NCBI RefSeq assembly: GCF_032854445.1
Contig: NC_088295.1
Coordinates: 77,402,028-77,466,027 of the forward strand
Source: Liolophura sinensis
Lineage: Eukaryota; Mollusca; Polyplacophora; Chitonida; Chitonidae
DNA: 64,000 nucleotides
Direction: 5' to 3'
Part shown: piece after piece, positions 26,373-63,983 of the stretch
How the letters are laid out: every line of letters starts with the position of its first letter
How positions within the stretch are numbered: the stretch's first letter is position 1
Position numbers and translations under genes: made by a program
The notes under the pieces: generated by a model
What the model was told of the DNA's origin: nothing
The model's database searches: none
What the model saw: only the letters and a program-made list of their open reading frames with translations

Positions 26373-28344
26373 TTGCGTCTTTCCAGCATAATTGAAAACT
26401 GTCGACTGCTTCTCTGCATGATTCTGTCCTCTTTTCGTATTTGGTATACTTTCTTAGTTCTTTAGTGGTTTATGTTATACGTCGTTTTGGGAACTGACCT
26501 TGCAATTATTGACCTGGAACGTCCTTATTGGTTAACGGCTGGTATATGAATGTCTGTTTCAACGCAGAGATTCATCGCCTCAACGAAGCCAAAACGCTAT
26601 TTCAGAAAGGTGAGTTTACAATATACCGGTTTATTTTCTCACATCGTTTGCCCCGAAGCAGAGAGAGAATAAACGACAGATAACACAGCCTGGAAACAAC
26701 GGGACTAATTTAAACAAGAGAAGTTCCACGCCCGATACACCATTGTCGAATTAGCTTTAAATATCAGAGGAGTTGTATGGCGGTCATCAAATATCATACG
26801 TTGCCGTTAACGGTTGTTTGTTGTGACAGTTAGATCAGAATGGTCAATGAAACATGACGCGACATATCCCTGATATCAGCTTCACAGCCCCGTTAATGGC
26901 GTGGTGTCCGTTTCTAATTATCAACATGACTTTCCGTCATTCGAGGCTGTCACTGAAGATCACTAAACCGCTGACTTTCACGAACCTCAACGACACTATT
27001 AGTTGCTGCACTGCTAATCTATTTTTGTATCCTTGTGTATTACTTCCTTGTAAAACCTCAAGGCTTTTTTGAATCGAGGTCATTTCAATTTCAAAACAAA
27101 CCATTTTCCCAGCCAAAGGATGGCAAAAATCGAAATATCCGTCTTTTTCATTTTCTCATTACATTCACTGACAGGGCTATATCGTCCAATGGGGAAATAC
27201 AGCTCCCGGGCATTTTTCCATCTGAATTTTCTTTCTCTCTTCGTGACGGCTTTGTTACCTGAGAAAACTTCAGCACCGTTGTCATAGAGGCCTTGAGGGT
27301 CGTATGTACGTCTCTGTATCGATTTATGCCAAAACAAAATGCTTGCGGATTAGCCCGAGACCGCGGTCTTAGGGTGGCTTATATATACTGATACGCGGGC
27401 ACTGCTGGTCACCTTGTGATCTACGCCTAACCCCATATCACAACCGGGATCCTTGGCTACTGGCAGATGTGGTTTGCACGTACCATCTTGGACTATTATA
27501 CACATAGTCCCAGGTATCAGTTACATGAGGAAACCTAACATCTGGAAGATATCACTGCGGTGACCAGATGTTATCTGACAGCGGTGTAGAGATCTAAACA
27601 GACGGAGGTCCCGAAAAAAATGTCTGTAGTTATCCACAGACTGAGGTGTCCAGACATTGGACGAGTTAGACATGGATCAGGACTAAAGCATGAAAACATG
27701 CTAGACGATTTAAAAAACTGAAATACTAGAAAACAAATGAAATACAAATTCCACGTGTTTTTGTTTAATATATAAAATATTGAGGCTACAGCAATTTTAA
27801 CATCTTTTGATAGAATTTTAAAGCAATACTTATCTGCTGTTTTTTTTTTTATTGACTGAAAGTTAAATACACAGAAATGAAATGTGCTATATACACCTAC
27901 TCAAATGTTAAAGTATTTAGAATTTATTTCGCTGAATAAATGAAGGTTGAGCCATCAGACATGACTTTTCAGGAAATCAGACCATTCATTTAATGTCTAT
28001 GATAATCTGCAGTCTCCAGATATAATAGTTATCCCTTCATCAGAAATGCAACTAACCATTACCATTAACAGCCGATACGGGCTGGCTTCTGCTTAGACAG
28101 AACGGTAAAATCTTTTTTGGCAGATAAAACGTTACAAAATACTTACAATCATGCACCAAACCGGGAAAAGCATGCCAGTACAACGTCTAGTTTAGAAGCG
28201 AGCATCTCCAAAATTCCCAAACGACGTATAACACAAACCTCTGAAGAACTAAGAAAGTATATCAAATACGAAAATAGGACGGAACAATGCAAAGAGAAGC
28301 AGTCAACAGTTTCCAATGACATTTGAAAAACGTAAGGCATGTTC

Positions 28345-28560
28345 TGGGCGACTGAGTGAAATCAGTATTGAAATGGTGTACCATGCTAGAATACCCGTCG
28401 TCTACACTAAAATATATATCTCTGTTGGCTTTGATTGAAACCGTTCATATATCCAGTGTGGCCATCCAATTCAGCGCGATTAATATACTGCCCCTAGCCC
28501 GGGTCAAGCGGAATTAGACACAATCATGAAGCAAACCGCCACAGATTCTGAACGCTGTGT
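28345..28560 (-). mobile_element. Inverted copy of the retroelement 3' tail
   Basis: The reverse complement matches 26164-26372 over the whole length with scattered changes (AAGCGGAATTAGACACAATC, GTGTACCATGCTAGAATACC). No RT coding remains beside it. Together the two form a 215-bp inverted repeat separated by about 2 kb. Confidence 0.78.
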
Positions 28561-29518
28561 TCATATTTACTTACAAGAGAATTATACTCATAGTCATCCA
28601 TTGATCAGTGAGATACCCAGGCAATTCGAGGGTTAGTTCTTGGAAACAAACGCCGCATGATGTCCACGTCTTCACGGTTGAGAGTTAAGACCATTCATAG
28701 GTTACATGTAGTCCGTCCACATGTCGAGCAAACACAGCGTGGTTATTTACACTTAGCCAGCAGTGGCGCTGATCTGATGCATTTGTAGGTTTGGAATCGA
28801 GCATAAAGTGCTGAATAGACAATTTTATGGCCAATCTCGTCTATTTTGAAAAAAAAATTACATGAAAACTTTACAAATCTAACGCGCACTGTCTAATTTA
28901 TGCGGTGAGGCCTGATCTTAATGTAAACGTGGTGAAGTCGTACTTTTTATGCAATGTAACTGGAGGTGTTTGAAACAAACGCTGGCTTCTGGCTGATCTC
29001 TGTTCATGAAATTCAAATCTTCGAAAGTCCTGTTGTCTTATTTATCAAGTAAACCACGTCAATATGCAAGATTTGCCTCGATGCATGCGACAAGGTTAAA
29101 GAATATGGACAAAATTATTTTAAAAGGACAACAAGAATCGACTAATCCCATACACGTGAAAGTGCCGTGTTCGAATGCAGATTGGAAGGTTGTGGGATAA
29201 GATCATATATATGTAAGACCTGTTTGTCTGCGGTTGAATCACCTGCGAGACTATCTTACGTTGTCGGGTGGACACGTGACTGGCGTTTGGGGGAACAAGT
29301 GTTAAATATATGCTGGACAAAGAACGCAAATGCTCTGGTGGGTTTTCACAAGTGCCACAGCCTGAGAATTTATTATTTAAGACAGAGGTAATCAGTATGA
29401 GAGTAGGGGTATCTGTAAATATGTTCCTTTCCCTTCCTTCCTTCCTTCTGAGTTTGGATAGTTTCACAAGGGGAAGCAGCCTGGAGGGTAACGTCTGGCA
29501 GTCAAGACGGTACAGCAC

Positions 29519-29601
29519 CTGGGTGAAATGTATGAATGAAGACTGGCTGTGATCTTGGTAAAACACGTCTTGAGTGCTCGGCTGTCTTGGAGGGAATGGG
29601 G
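29519..29601 (-). other. Second copy of the 83-bp exon-like segment, without the flanking splice signals
   Basis: Differs from 31357-31439 at one position in 83, yet the sequences on both sides are unrelated. The acceptor AG is absent (…AGCTCC precedes it) and the donor-side sequence is GTGCTGT instead of GTAAGAA. Identity ending at exon borders suggests copying from spliced RNA, though a tandem exon duplication with rebuilt flanks is possible. The open frame through it (29120-29620) may join sequence from neighbouring exons. Confidence 0.5.
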
Positions 29602-31356
29602 GAGCTACTAGAGCTTTCAAGTATTAATGAGTAAATAATTTAGAACTTAGCTTTCAAAGACTTAATAGAAGTGCCATATGATCATAACAGGTAGGTTAAA
29701 CAAGTTAAGGTGTTGGACATGATTATTAACCCAATTATATAATAGACATATTACATGTGTGTCCACATGTATACACAGTGACCTATACACATACATGTAG
29801 GTCAAGGTAGGTTGAAGTTGAGAGGTCAGCCTGGCAGTCAGACCATAATGCATGTAACGTTTAAGCATGGCATCTAGAAACCAAGTGACATCATGCTAAC
29901 AATGATTGCAATATAGTCAATACTAGAGAGGCCAAGGGTCACAGGGTTACCGGTATCCTGTTTAAGAGAGGCATCTAAACATAATGTCGAGTACGTTGCC
30001 AGGCTTATAAGGGGCCAGGCTCGCATTAGAAATTTAGATGACTCAGTGTATCCATATGATGGGTACAAATGCATTTTATGATGCCAGGTCATATCTCTTA
30101 TATAACAAGACATACTGGTCTATGCCAGCTGACCTTCACCTCCAACCAAAACATAACATTCGTAAGTTACTCTTTTGATCATTTAACATACAGGTTACAA
30201 ATCAATAGTGTAGACTACTGTATGCAATAATAATCTGAGTGGTACATTTTTATGCTAGGGGCTGTATACATATTGTACAACCCAGAACGGTTACCGCATG
30301 AGGAACAATGATACGGGTCACACAGGGTATTTTGATAATATATATAAACTAAATACAATATTACCATGCGATAGCCTATATGCATATTAACTGTATACAC
30401 AAAGTTAATATCTATATATATGTATCTATCAACAATAATAACAAATGCTTACTGACTGGCCATAGAGAACATGTACACTGGACTCAAAATGTCAAAGTCC
30501 AAAAGCATGATAAATTCCAGTATATGTGCATCTGCAGTGATATGTAATTTCTGAGGATTGTGTTGTGTTAGGACAATCACAAGCATAACTAAATACAAAA
30601 ACTCAGAACAGTTACAAGTGGTTGCTATTGTACTGAGTTTTCATTTGGCCTGTGTACTACTGGTGCAGCCATCTTGTTTAGCCACTTGATAAAGGCTGGG
30701 CTGATAGGATGAGATTAACCAGCAGGGGTCATCAGGGGCAATAGATGCCAAGGAGAAATTAATCCCTTCCAGATGTGCTGCCACCTTGCTTACATACACT
30801 GGGGTAATACACATGTCTGTAGCTACTGGAGGCTGGCATGGTCAGCTCAAACAAAGGAATTAAGCTTGACCATGTGTTAACCAGTGTAAAAGGAACTATC
30901 TGTTCTGGAAGTTAGGAGATTGAGTTAAGTTTAGGCAGAAGCTAATAGTTGATACATATAATCCTTAAATTCCAGATTAATTTAAGTAAACAGTGGTCAC
31001 TTTTTAAAACTAGTGAACTTAAGTGGGTTAATGGTTCCAATGTGGAGGTTTATCCCAAACTAACACAGCTAACCAAATATTTTCACTGTAAACAGGTTGA
31101 TGGGAGAAGCAGTTATCCCACCTGTTTCTTAGTGTAAATTCCTGAAATCTATTCAGCCAATCCTTTTAGAATGTGTGTATCTCTTTGCAGAGATCACACT
31201 AACTTGTGAATGGCTAACCAAAGTAATAACTTAAATTACTCAAAAAGATGTGCATAATATATCCTATATGGCACAGTCAGATAATTGCATATGTGACAAC
31301 AATTACATATATCAATTTATGGAGTTGTTCTGAGACCACAAGGGTTAAATTCTTAC

Positions 31357-31439
31357 CTGGGTGAAATGTATGAATGAAGACTGGCTGTGATCTTGGTAAA
31401 ACACGTCTTGACTGCTCGGCTGTCTTGGAGGGAATGGGG
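31357..31439 (-). other. 83-bp exon-like segment with both splice sites
   Basis: On the minus strand CCCTTTGTTTTAG (a strong acceptor) precedes the segment and CACCCAG|GTAAGAA (a strong donor) follows it. All three frames are open. One reads FPPRQPSSQDVFYQDHSQS and ends IHFTQ. A copy with one mismatch lies at 29519-29601, and the similarity stops exactly at both splice sites. It may be an exon of an unknown gene; no family is recognised. Confidence 0.5.
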
Positions 31440-33111
31440 CTAAAACAAAGGGCCGCATGGCAAGGCTGGGGTGTGGAGGTCATGTGACCTCTCAGGCCAT
31501 GGGCACTCCCCCACAAGCATAAGGCTTGGTTACTGATGTGACTAGCTTACTGGTGAACACCCAAGGCAGATCTGGCCTGGAGATTTGGGCAGATCTGACC
31601 TGGGGGTTTACATATAAAACAGACAACAACCGAACAATCGATATGGATAAAGTTATCTCTATCAAAGTTCTGATATCAGGGTTGCATTGTACACAAACAT
31701 AAACATGGTGAAAGACCATGTGGAGGTGGCTGGTTATAGAGGCAGTTGTCCTAAAATGACGTCAGAGGGTAAACAAACGTCTCACGGTGTTAGTGCCATA
31801 GATAGGCTTTGTGTAAGTGGTCCACATGGCTGGCAAACACACAGTCAGGATTTACATTTGGCTAGTCACTGTGTTCGTGACGGATCGGACTATTAAAGAT
31901 TTTATTGCCCTACCTCAGTTACAGCTTCCCGAAATCGAAAAGGTTTATCACCAGTTCCTACTGATGCTGTCAGTTATTTACGTGATCTGACACGCCTTCG
32001 TGTATAGATTTCACTTTATTTTCTTCTTTGCTAACTTTTTGAAGGGGTGAATTGAAAGTTCACCTATTAGCTCCTTGACAATATGAGTCCAGAACGTCTG
32101 AGTAAACTATAGATAAGCTCACGAGCTGTGAGGAGTTCGATACCCAAATAAATTATATATGGAAGTATTCAAATTATCGTCATGACTCTTGAATGATTGT
32201 ATATTGAATCTTTGTCGACGCATGTATCTCAAACCCTGTTAGTCCAGACAGGCCAATATCACTGGTATTTATCATTTAGCAGGCATCGCCTATATCTCAC
32301 CGATAATTCAGCCTCGTTCTCGGTTGTACATTAACAATTATCAAGATTTATATGTAGTTCCACCAGGCCGAGTGTACGATGCTCACGCGCCAAACGGAAG
32401 GCACAAACAAAAACAACGCAGGCTTTGACACTATGTACAGATAAAGCGAAGGAAATAATATATATTCATGAAATTATGGACGTGTCAGCCATTTTCCTAT
32501 GAAATTAACTGTATCGTAAAAGAAAGGTTGTAAGAGAGCTCGATAGCCATGTCCAAAGGCGAAATTTCCCAATACTCGTTTAAAATGACAGAATCAGCCT
32601 TTGAAAAGTAGAGATTGGGACTATTAGCACTTGTTAGTATATGTCTCATGTCCGAACAATTTGGGGATAATAGTATTCTTCTGTATTCAGCCTTTATAAA
32701 GTATCGTTTGTAGCTATTCGCATCCCTCTGCACCAAATCTTGGTAAAGCACGTGTTTGGACTGCTTGCACCCGTTTTAGCCTTGACTATTGTATCCAGTT
32801 TGTTTGGAAGCTGTTAGCAACCCTCTGGGGCAAATCTTGACAATGGACTATCTTGGAATATTCGCATTTGTCGATGTACGATCTTCCTATTGCTACTATT
32901 GAGTATTGCTCGCTGACCTAAGCTCCTCTGCAGCCAATCTCCGTGAAGTTTTGAGCTGTTAGCATTTCTCTCCATCCAGGCCTTGTACAGTGTTGTAAAC
33001 ACTGTAGACATCCCTCTCCAGCCAATCTTTGTGAAGCAATATTTCTGGTTGTACGCACCCCTCTGTGACCAATCTTTGTCAAACACTTTTCCGGGCTGTG
33101 CACCTCCCTTT

Positions 33112-33360
33112 AATTTATTTATTTAGTAGATTGTGTTTTACTCTGCACTCAAGAATAATTCACTGGTACGACGGTTACCAGCATTATGGTGGAAGAAATC
33201 GGGCTGAGCCCGGGGGAAATCCACGATCATGTGCAGGTTGCTGGAAGACCTTCCCACTTACGGCCTGAGAGGAATGCAGCATGAGCGACCGCTTTGGTGA
33301 GAGGCTACTGGGTCATTGCGCCGCGCTGGAGAGCTAACGCCCTCAGTCACGGCCATGGGC
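33112..33360 (-). mobile_element. tRNA-derived SINE with AATA tail
   Basis: ATTTATTTATTTAGTAGATT tail, GTTTTACTCTGCACTCAAGA, CAGCATTATGGTGG, CAGGTTGCTGGAAGACCTTC and AATGCAGCATGAGCGACCGC, reaching the head (GCGCTGGAGAGCTAACGCCC). Inserted in the roughly 50-bp repeat field at 32.6-34.2 kb. Confidence 0.85.
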
Positions 33361-33776
33361 TTTTCACGCATTATCACGCGAGATCTGTAGTATTGGAGCA
33401 TAGACTGTAAATGAGAATTTGCGAGTCACGTGGTCTGTCTGGCAAAGAAAAGCCAATAGTGCACCTTAAATTGCCACGGAGGCCCAAGCTCCCTTTAAGG
33501 AATTTGTTGTTAACGGTTCTCTCCATAAAGTCTTTGCATAGCACTGTTTTGTCCTGTTTAACATTAGCATCAGTCTGTTCCCAACGGAGCTAGGGGTGCA
33601 TTAGTAACAATCGACAACCTTAAGAAACATTCTAGATCAATCAATCAATGGCAGCTTTTATCTTTTCATCAGAGTATCATTCACGGTTATTTGTAGATCT
33701 TCTGTTTAAGTCTATCAGCATCGGTCTTAATATTTGTAGAATATAGTTTGAGTCTGTTAGCGTCCACCTTAATTCA

Positions 33777-34138
33777 AACCCATGCCCCGATGGCTCAGTT
33801 GGTGGAGCGTCTGTTTCGGGCGCGGTTGATCCAGGGTAAATCCTGGGTCGGATCACACCGAAGACCTTACCTCACCGAACTTCCTCGCTTGGCGCTCAGA
33901 ATTAAGGGGATGTGCAACGACTGGCTGACCCGTATCAGTATGATGGCTCGGGTGGGGCACATCACTGGCCTTCCGTTAGTCGTCTCGGTGAAGCAGCACT
34001 AGATAAAAGAACGGTGGAAGTTAGTCCTAAAACAAGGAGCACATTACATTTACATGCCCTCTGAGGACTCTTTCGTCGTCATACGACTGAAAAATTGTTT
34101 TAGAACGACGTTAGACCCTAAGCACTCACTCACTCACT
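33777..34138 (+). mobile_element. tRNA-derived SINE of a second family, with 13-bp target duplication
   Basis: The head GCCCCGATGGCTCAGTTGG has a good A box (33791-33802) and a B-box-like GGTTGATCC (33824-33832). The body ends GACGTTAGACCCTAAG followed by a CACT repeat tail. The 13-bp sequence CCACCTTAATTCA occurs exactly at 33764-33776 and again at 34139-34151, marking both ends of the insertion. This suggests a fairly recent insertion into the decayed repeat field around it. Confidence 0.93.
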
Positions 34139-34244
34139 CCACCTTAATTCAGGGCTTGTCCGACTGTCAGCTTCTCTATCCAGTGAGTATATCGACCTTG
34201 TTTAACATGAGTCGTCTCTTAGAATTACCGTAAGTCGTGACTTG

Positions 34245-34435
34245 TTATTATTTATTTTATTTGCTTTGATTGGTGTTTTACGCCGTACTCAAGAATATTT
34301 CACTTATACGACGGCGGCCAGCATTATGGGGGGAGGAAACTGGGCAGAGCCCGGAGAAAACCCACAACCACGCGCAGGTTGCTGTAGGTCCTTTCCACGT
34401 ACGGCCGGAAAGGAAACCAGCATGAGACTTGTTAT
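34245..34435 (-). mobile_element. tRNA-derived SINE, truncated
   Basis: TTATTTATTTTATTTGCTTT tail, GGTGTTTTACGCCGTACTCA, CACTTATACGACGGCGGCCA and GCATTATGGGGGGAGGAAAC, then CCACGTACGGCCGGAAAGG. It looks close to intact at its tail end, and the head is missing. Confidence 0.85.
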
Positions 34436-34959
34436 TAGTACAGCTGACGAGAAATCCCGACTAGCTACTGGAGTTTCAGGGTTGTAGGAAGTATCGGCTT
34501 CAACTGGAACTTGCGGTAATTACATATATTATCTCCATCCGATTGGTTGGGATCACAGTACCCCAGGACTTCCAACAAAAAATATCAAAGCGGTTTGTAG
34601 CCACATTGGCGTCAACCAGTAATATCTGCTAACTTTACAGTAAAACATGGTATCGTTTAACAACAACCAGTTGATAGCGACAAAGTCTCTGGTTGTTCAG
34701 GAATGTGGTTTACTTAGCCTCAGTAAAAGCTCAGGCCCCAGGGTCATGAATTTATCTTACACTTAAGTCACACTTAGTCCTTTATTCAAAACAGTTTTCT
34801 GCTCTAACATCGTTGCTTAATTCAGGATTTTTAAAAATAGTTATGCTTTCATAACAAAACTTAAAATTTCCACTTAAGTTAAAACAATGAATTTCAGGAA
34901 TTGCACCATTCCTAAGTCTAAGTCTGACTTAAGTCTATGGCAGCTTCATGATCCCGGTG

Positions 34960-35570
34960 CCTGAAAATATTACATTAACCAATGTCCCGTATCGGTGGTC
35001 AGAGGGTGTATGCTGTAGGCATGTGTGATGTATGTAGCGTCTTGAAACTATTACAGTGGTCAGAGGGTGTGTGCTATAGGCCTATATGTAGCGTCCTGAA
35101 AATATTACTGTATCCCATGGTCCGTATGGGAGGATAGAGGGTCAGCTATAGGCCTATGTAGTCCTGAAAATATTACAGTAACCCTTGGTCCGGTATTAAT
35201 GGGCAGGGAATCTGTTGTAGACTTATGTAACGTCCTGAAAATATTACAGTAATTCATGGCATCATATCCTATTTTAGAGGTTCTGCTATAGGCCTATATG
35301 CAGCATCTTGAAAATATTAAACAATATTAAATCTATGGTCCAAAATCAGTGGTCAGACGATCCGGTATTAGGCCTATATCTAGCATGTTGACAATATTAC
35401 ACTAACCCATGGTCCTATATCGGTGGTAAGAGGGTCTGTTGTAGGCCTATGTAGCGTCCTAAAAGTGTTTCTGTAGTTTAGGGTCCCATATCAGACTTTT
35501 GAGGTTCTGCTATATGCCTATATGTAGTATCCTGAAAATATTACAGTAATCTATGGTCCCGTATCGGTGG
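34960..35570. repeat. Irregular 55-80-bp minisatellite
   Basis: Recurrent blocks CCTGAAAATATTACAGTAA, CATGGTCCGTATCGGTGGTC and CTATAGGCCTATATGTAGCG occur in the same order about eight times with length variation. No coding content was seen. Confidence 0.85.
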
Positions 35571-36077
35571 CCGAGGCTTGGGAAAGTATCGACAACAGCC
35601 CTGTCAGTGACTAGAGTAGATTACAGCCATCCATCAACCCGTAATTTAACGTCCAGTCTATTTTAAGAGGAATTCTCTTAAGACGACAGAAACTCCTTAT
35701 TGGTACCAATTCATTTATTACCATGACACGAGTCGCTCTATTCCTTACAAATGTAATCCCATTTTGCCATGTCGTATTCTTTATAACGCTGCGGAAAAAC
35801 TGAAAATCCAGTTAAGTGAAGTGACTGATCGATATCTTTATACTACACAAGCCAGGTTTCTGGTCAATAAAAGAGTTTAGACTGGGGTATTCCGTATTGA
35901 TTAAGCTCGCCGGCGAGCTGGGATAGGCCGGTCGTCTCTGTCAGAGTTTGTTGCCCCTGCTGAGCACCCTTCCACGCAGGAGGCCCCTTTTCTCTTCAGA
36001 CCTCCTAAACGGACAAAGGCCATAGAAGAGGCAGAGTAACCAAAAAAAAAAAAATTAAAAAAAGAACAGATTTTTCC
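35571..36077. other. Intergenic stretch with A-rich / T-rich tract
   Basis: No gene recognised. At about 36040-36090 a run of A is followed by a run of T, able to form a simple hairpin. A GC-richer patch at 35900-36030 has a 40-codon minus-strand open frame, but no splice or family support. Confidence 0.5.
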
Positions 36078-37616
36078 TTTTTTTTTTTACAAACACCAAG
36101 TCTTTTAATTCAACTTGATAATAGACATTTCTACAAAAAAGCGATATAGATACAAATTTTTGGGATAAAATTCTAGAATTTTACAACGAGGTACTTTAGC
36201 AGATGATTCATACAAGTAGTAAATGGAATAATCTATAATGATACACATACTTACAACCTAAACATCAACTTTACAGCTGCCCATTTCCAGTGTGGTTACA
36301 ACGAAGACACAAGCATATTTGGAGGCCACTTTGGAACGTTTGCCATTAACCCAGGTACTCTCTATCACAAATTCCCCGAGGTGATGATATACCCAGTCGA
36401 CAGCTTTATGGTCAATGGGTATAAGGAATTCAACACTACAGATAATCTTTTTGATACTTTCCCAACTACAAATAAATCAATTCCTGTCTTCGAGAGTTAT
36501 TTGTATATTGAAAGTTAATACACAAAAAGAGGTGTTAAGTCGTCCATCATATATCCATTATGTGCCCATTATGGGTCCATTCCCAGAAACTGCTCAAGCA
36601 ATCAGAACAACTATTAACTGAAGGCAAGACTATGTCTATTCAAGTCTGAATGACGGTCAGATCTGATATAACATATAAATACTGCTATATGGTAATTAAA
36701 TAACTTTAATAAAAGTATCAATCTTGCTTCAAATTTGTTCAGACAACAGTGCACATAGCTGTCTCTTATTTCATAGAGGACTCAACCTACAAAATTTCCA
36801 CGTGAACGTTATGCATCAGAATAATCCAGATTTAGTCTGCTTCTACAGGATCAGGTGGCTAAACTTTTACTGGATCAGGTGGCTAAACTTTTACTGGATC
36901 AGGTGGCTAAACTTCTACAGGATCAAACATATTTAATGGAATTCTGGATCAAACACATTTGATTAGAATTGCAATTTTGATGCAGATCAACAATGCTTTC
37001 TGATAAAAAAAAGAATCTGAAGCAGTATTAAAAACCATATGGACTTAAAATTGCACTGCGCAACCACAACAACTAATGATATTTACAATTTGTGTAGTAA
37101 CATATGATATATATACAATGTGTATCACAATACAGTATAAAACTTCTCTACATGACAGAGGCATCAATGTATACAGGTTCAGCAATTATAAAAATGTCTT
37201 CATGGTAATGTGTGTCGTTGAAAGAGGTAAAAAAATAGACTTTAGGCTGATCACCACATGACTGGTATTAGAATGCAGATACATGCAAATGTCTACAGCA
37301 TGACAATATAGTATTTATGTGTATAAATGTACATAAAATGTGAACACATGACTTCACGTAAGAGTCATTCTGCCATGTTAAAAGTGAAGACCAGCTGTTG
37401 ACTGCATATATGAAGCCGTAAGCTCAATCAGGTATGTGTGTCTAACTCTGGCAACTCCATACAGCTGTGTTCAATGAACTTAAAGCCAAGTTCCATATAA
37501 AACTGAGCAGAGCATGGCCTGATGATGAGATAACAGTGATGGTTCAGATGAAGGCTCCCAGGCTCCCAAGGCACGGAGAGACAATAGCATCAACATGGCT
37601 CCAGTTGGAGGATAGT
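36078..37616 (-). other. Candidate 3' untranslated region of Nrx-IV with variant poly(A) signal
   Basis: After the stop codon the minus strand carries no further family sequence. ATTAAA (variant signal) lies at 36104-36109 and is followed 15 bases on by an 11-base A run (36078-36088 on this strand). This would suit a cleavage site giving a 3' UTR of about 1.5 kb. The A run could also be template sequence or the relic of a retroposed tail. No canonical AATAAA was noticed closer to the stop. A 24-bp repeat and an open frame with an acceptor-like start lie inside this interval. Confidence 0.4.
36848..36919. repeat. 24-bp tandem repeat, three copies
   Basis: Three units of GGATCAGGTGGCTAAACTTT plus four bases at 36848, 36872 and 36896, nearly identical. 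Positioned downstream of the Nrx-IV stop codon, inside the proposed 3' UTR. Confidence 0.9.

Positions 37617-63983
<26,367 letters not shown>

Larger units (their letters stand above)
24817..26780. repeat. Large array, unit IV (interrupted by a retroelement)
   Basis: The first landmarks are present (24817, 25137, 25449, and a stretch at 25556-25690 matching 21170-21290 of unit II). Retroelement sequence (about 25700-26372) then replaces the middle, and the unit end (26590-26740) matches 19360-19520 of unit I. Confidence 0.8.
29213..31612. other. 2.4-kb insertion into unit V of the large array
   Basis: Other units run GGATAAGGTCATAT straight into AAAATAGCCGAACAATCGA (for example 23635-23680). 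In unit V these two halves are at 29198-29212 and 31613-31645, with 2.4 kb of unrelated, non-repetitive DNA between. Short CATATA motifs at both edges could be a target duplication, but AT-rich context makes this weak. The inserted DNA holds the two exon-like 83-bp copies. Confidence 0.7.
26781..32470. repeat. Large array, unit V (two insertions)
   Basis: Landmarks at 26782, 27331, 27751, 28737, 32091 and 32294. It contains a 120-bp extra block at 27351-27467, an inverted retroelement tail (28345-28560) and the 2.4-kb insertion (29213-31612). The minus-strand frame at 27080-27337 matches that of unit I over 82 codons with equal length. Confidence 0.8.
32560..34200. repeat. Decayed roughly 50-bp repeat field
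   Basis: Loose consensus 'ctgttagCATCCCTCTCCAGCCAATCTTTGTGAAGCA' recurs at about 32710, 32810, 32930, 32955, 33005 and 33055, and more weakly at 33510-33760 and 34140-34190. The interruptions are the three SINEs listed separately. No gene seen. Confidence 0.7.

Noticed and set aside
29120-29620. 166-codon minus-strand open frame
   Set aside because: No family features and a composition unlike a folded protein. Only the 83-bp exon-like part has support, and it is reported separately.
33784-33860. Possible tRNA gene
   Set aside because: A and B boxes are present, but the sequence runs into a SINE body with a CACT tail and target duplication, and no proper acceptor stem closes. It is a tRNA-derived SINE.
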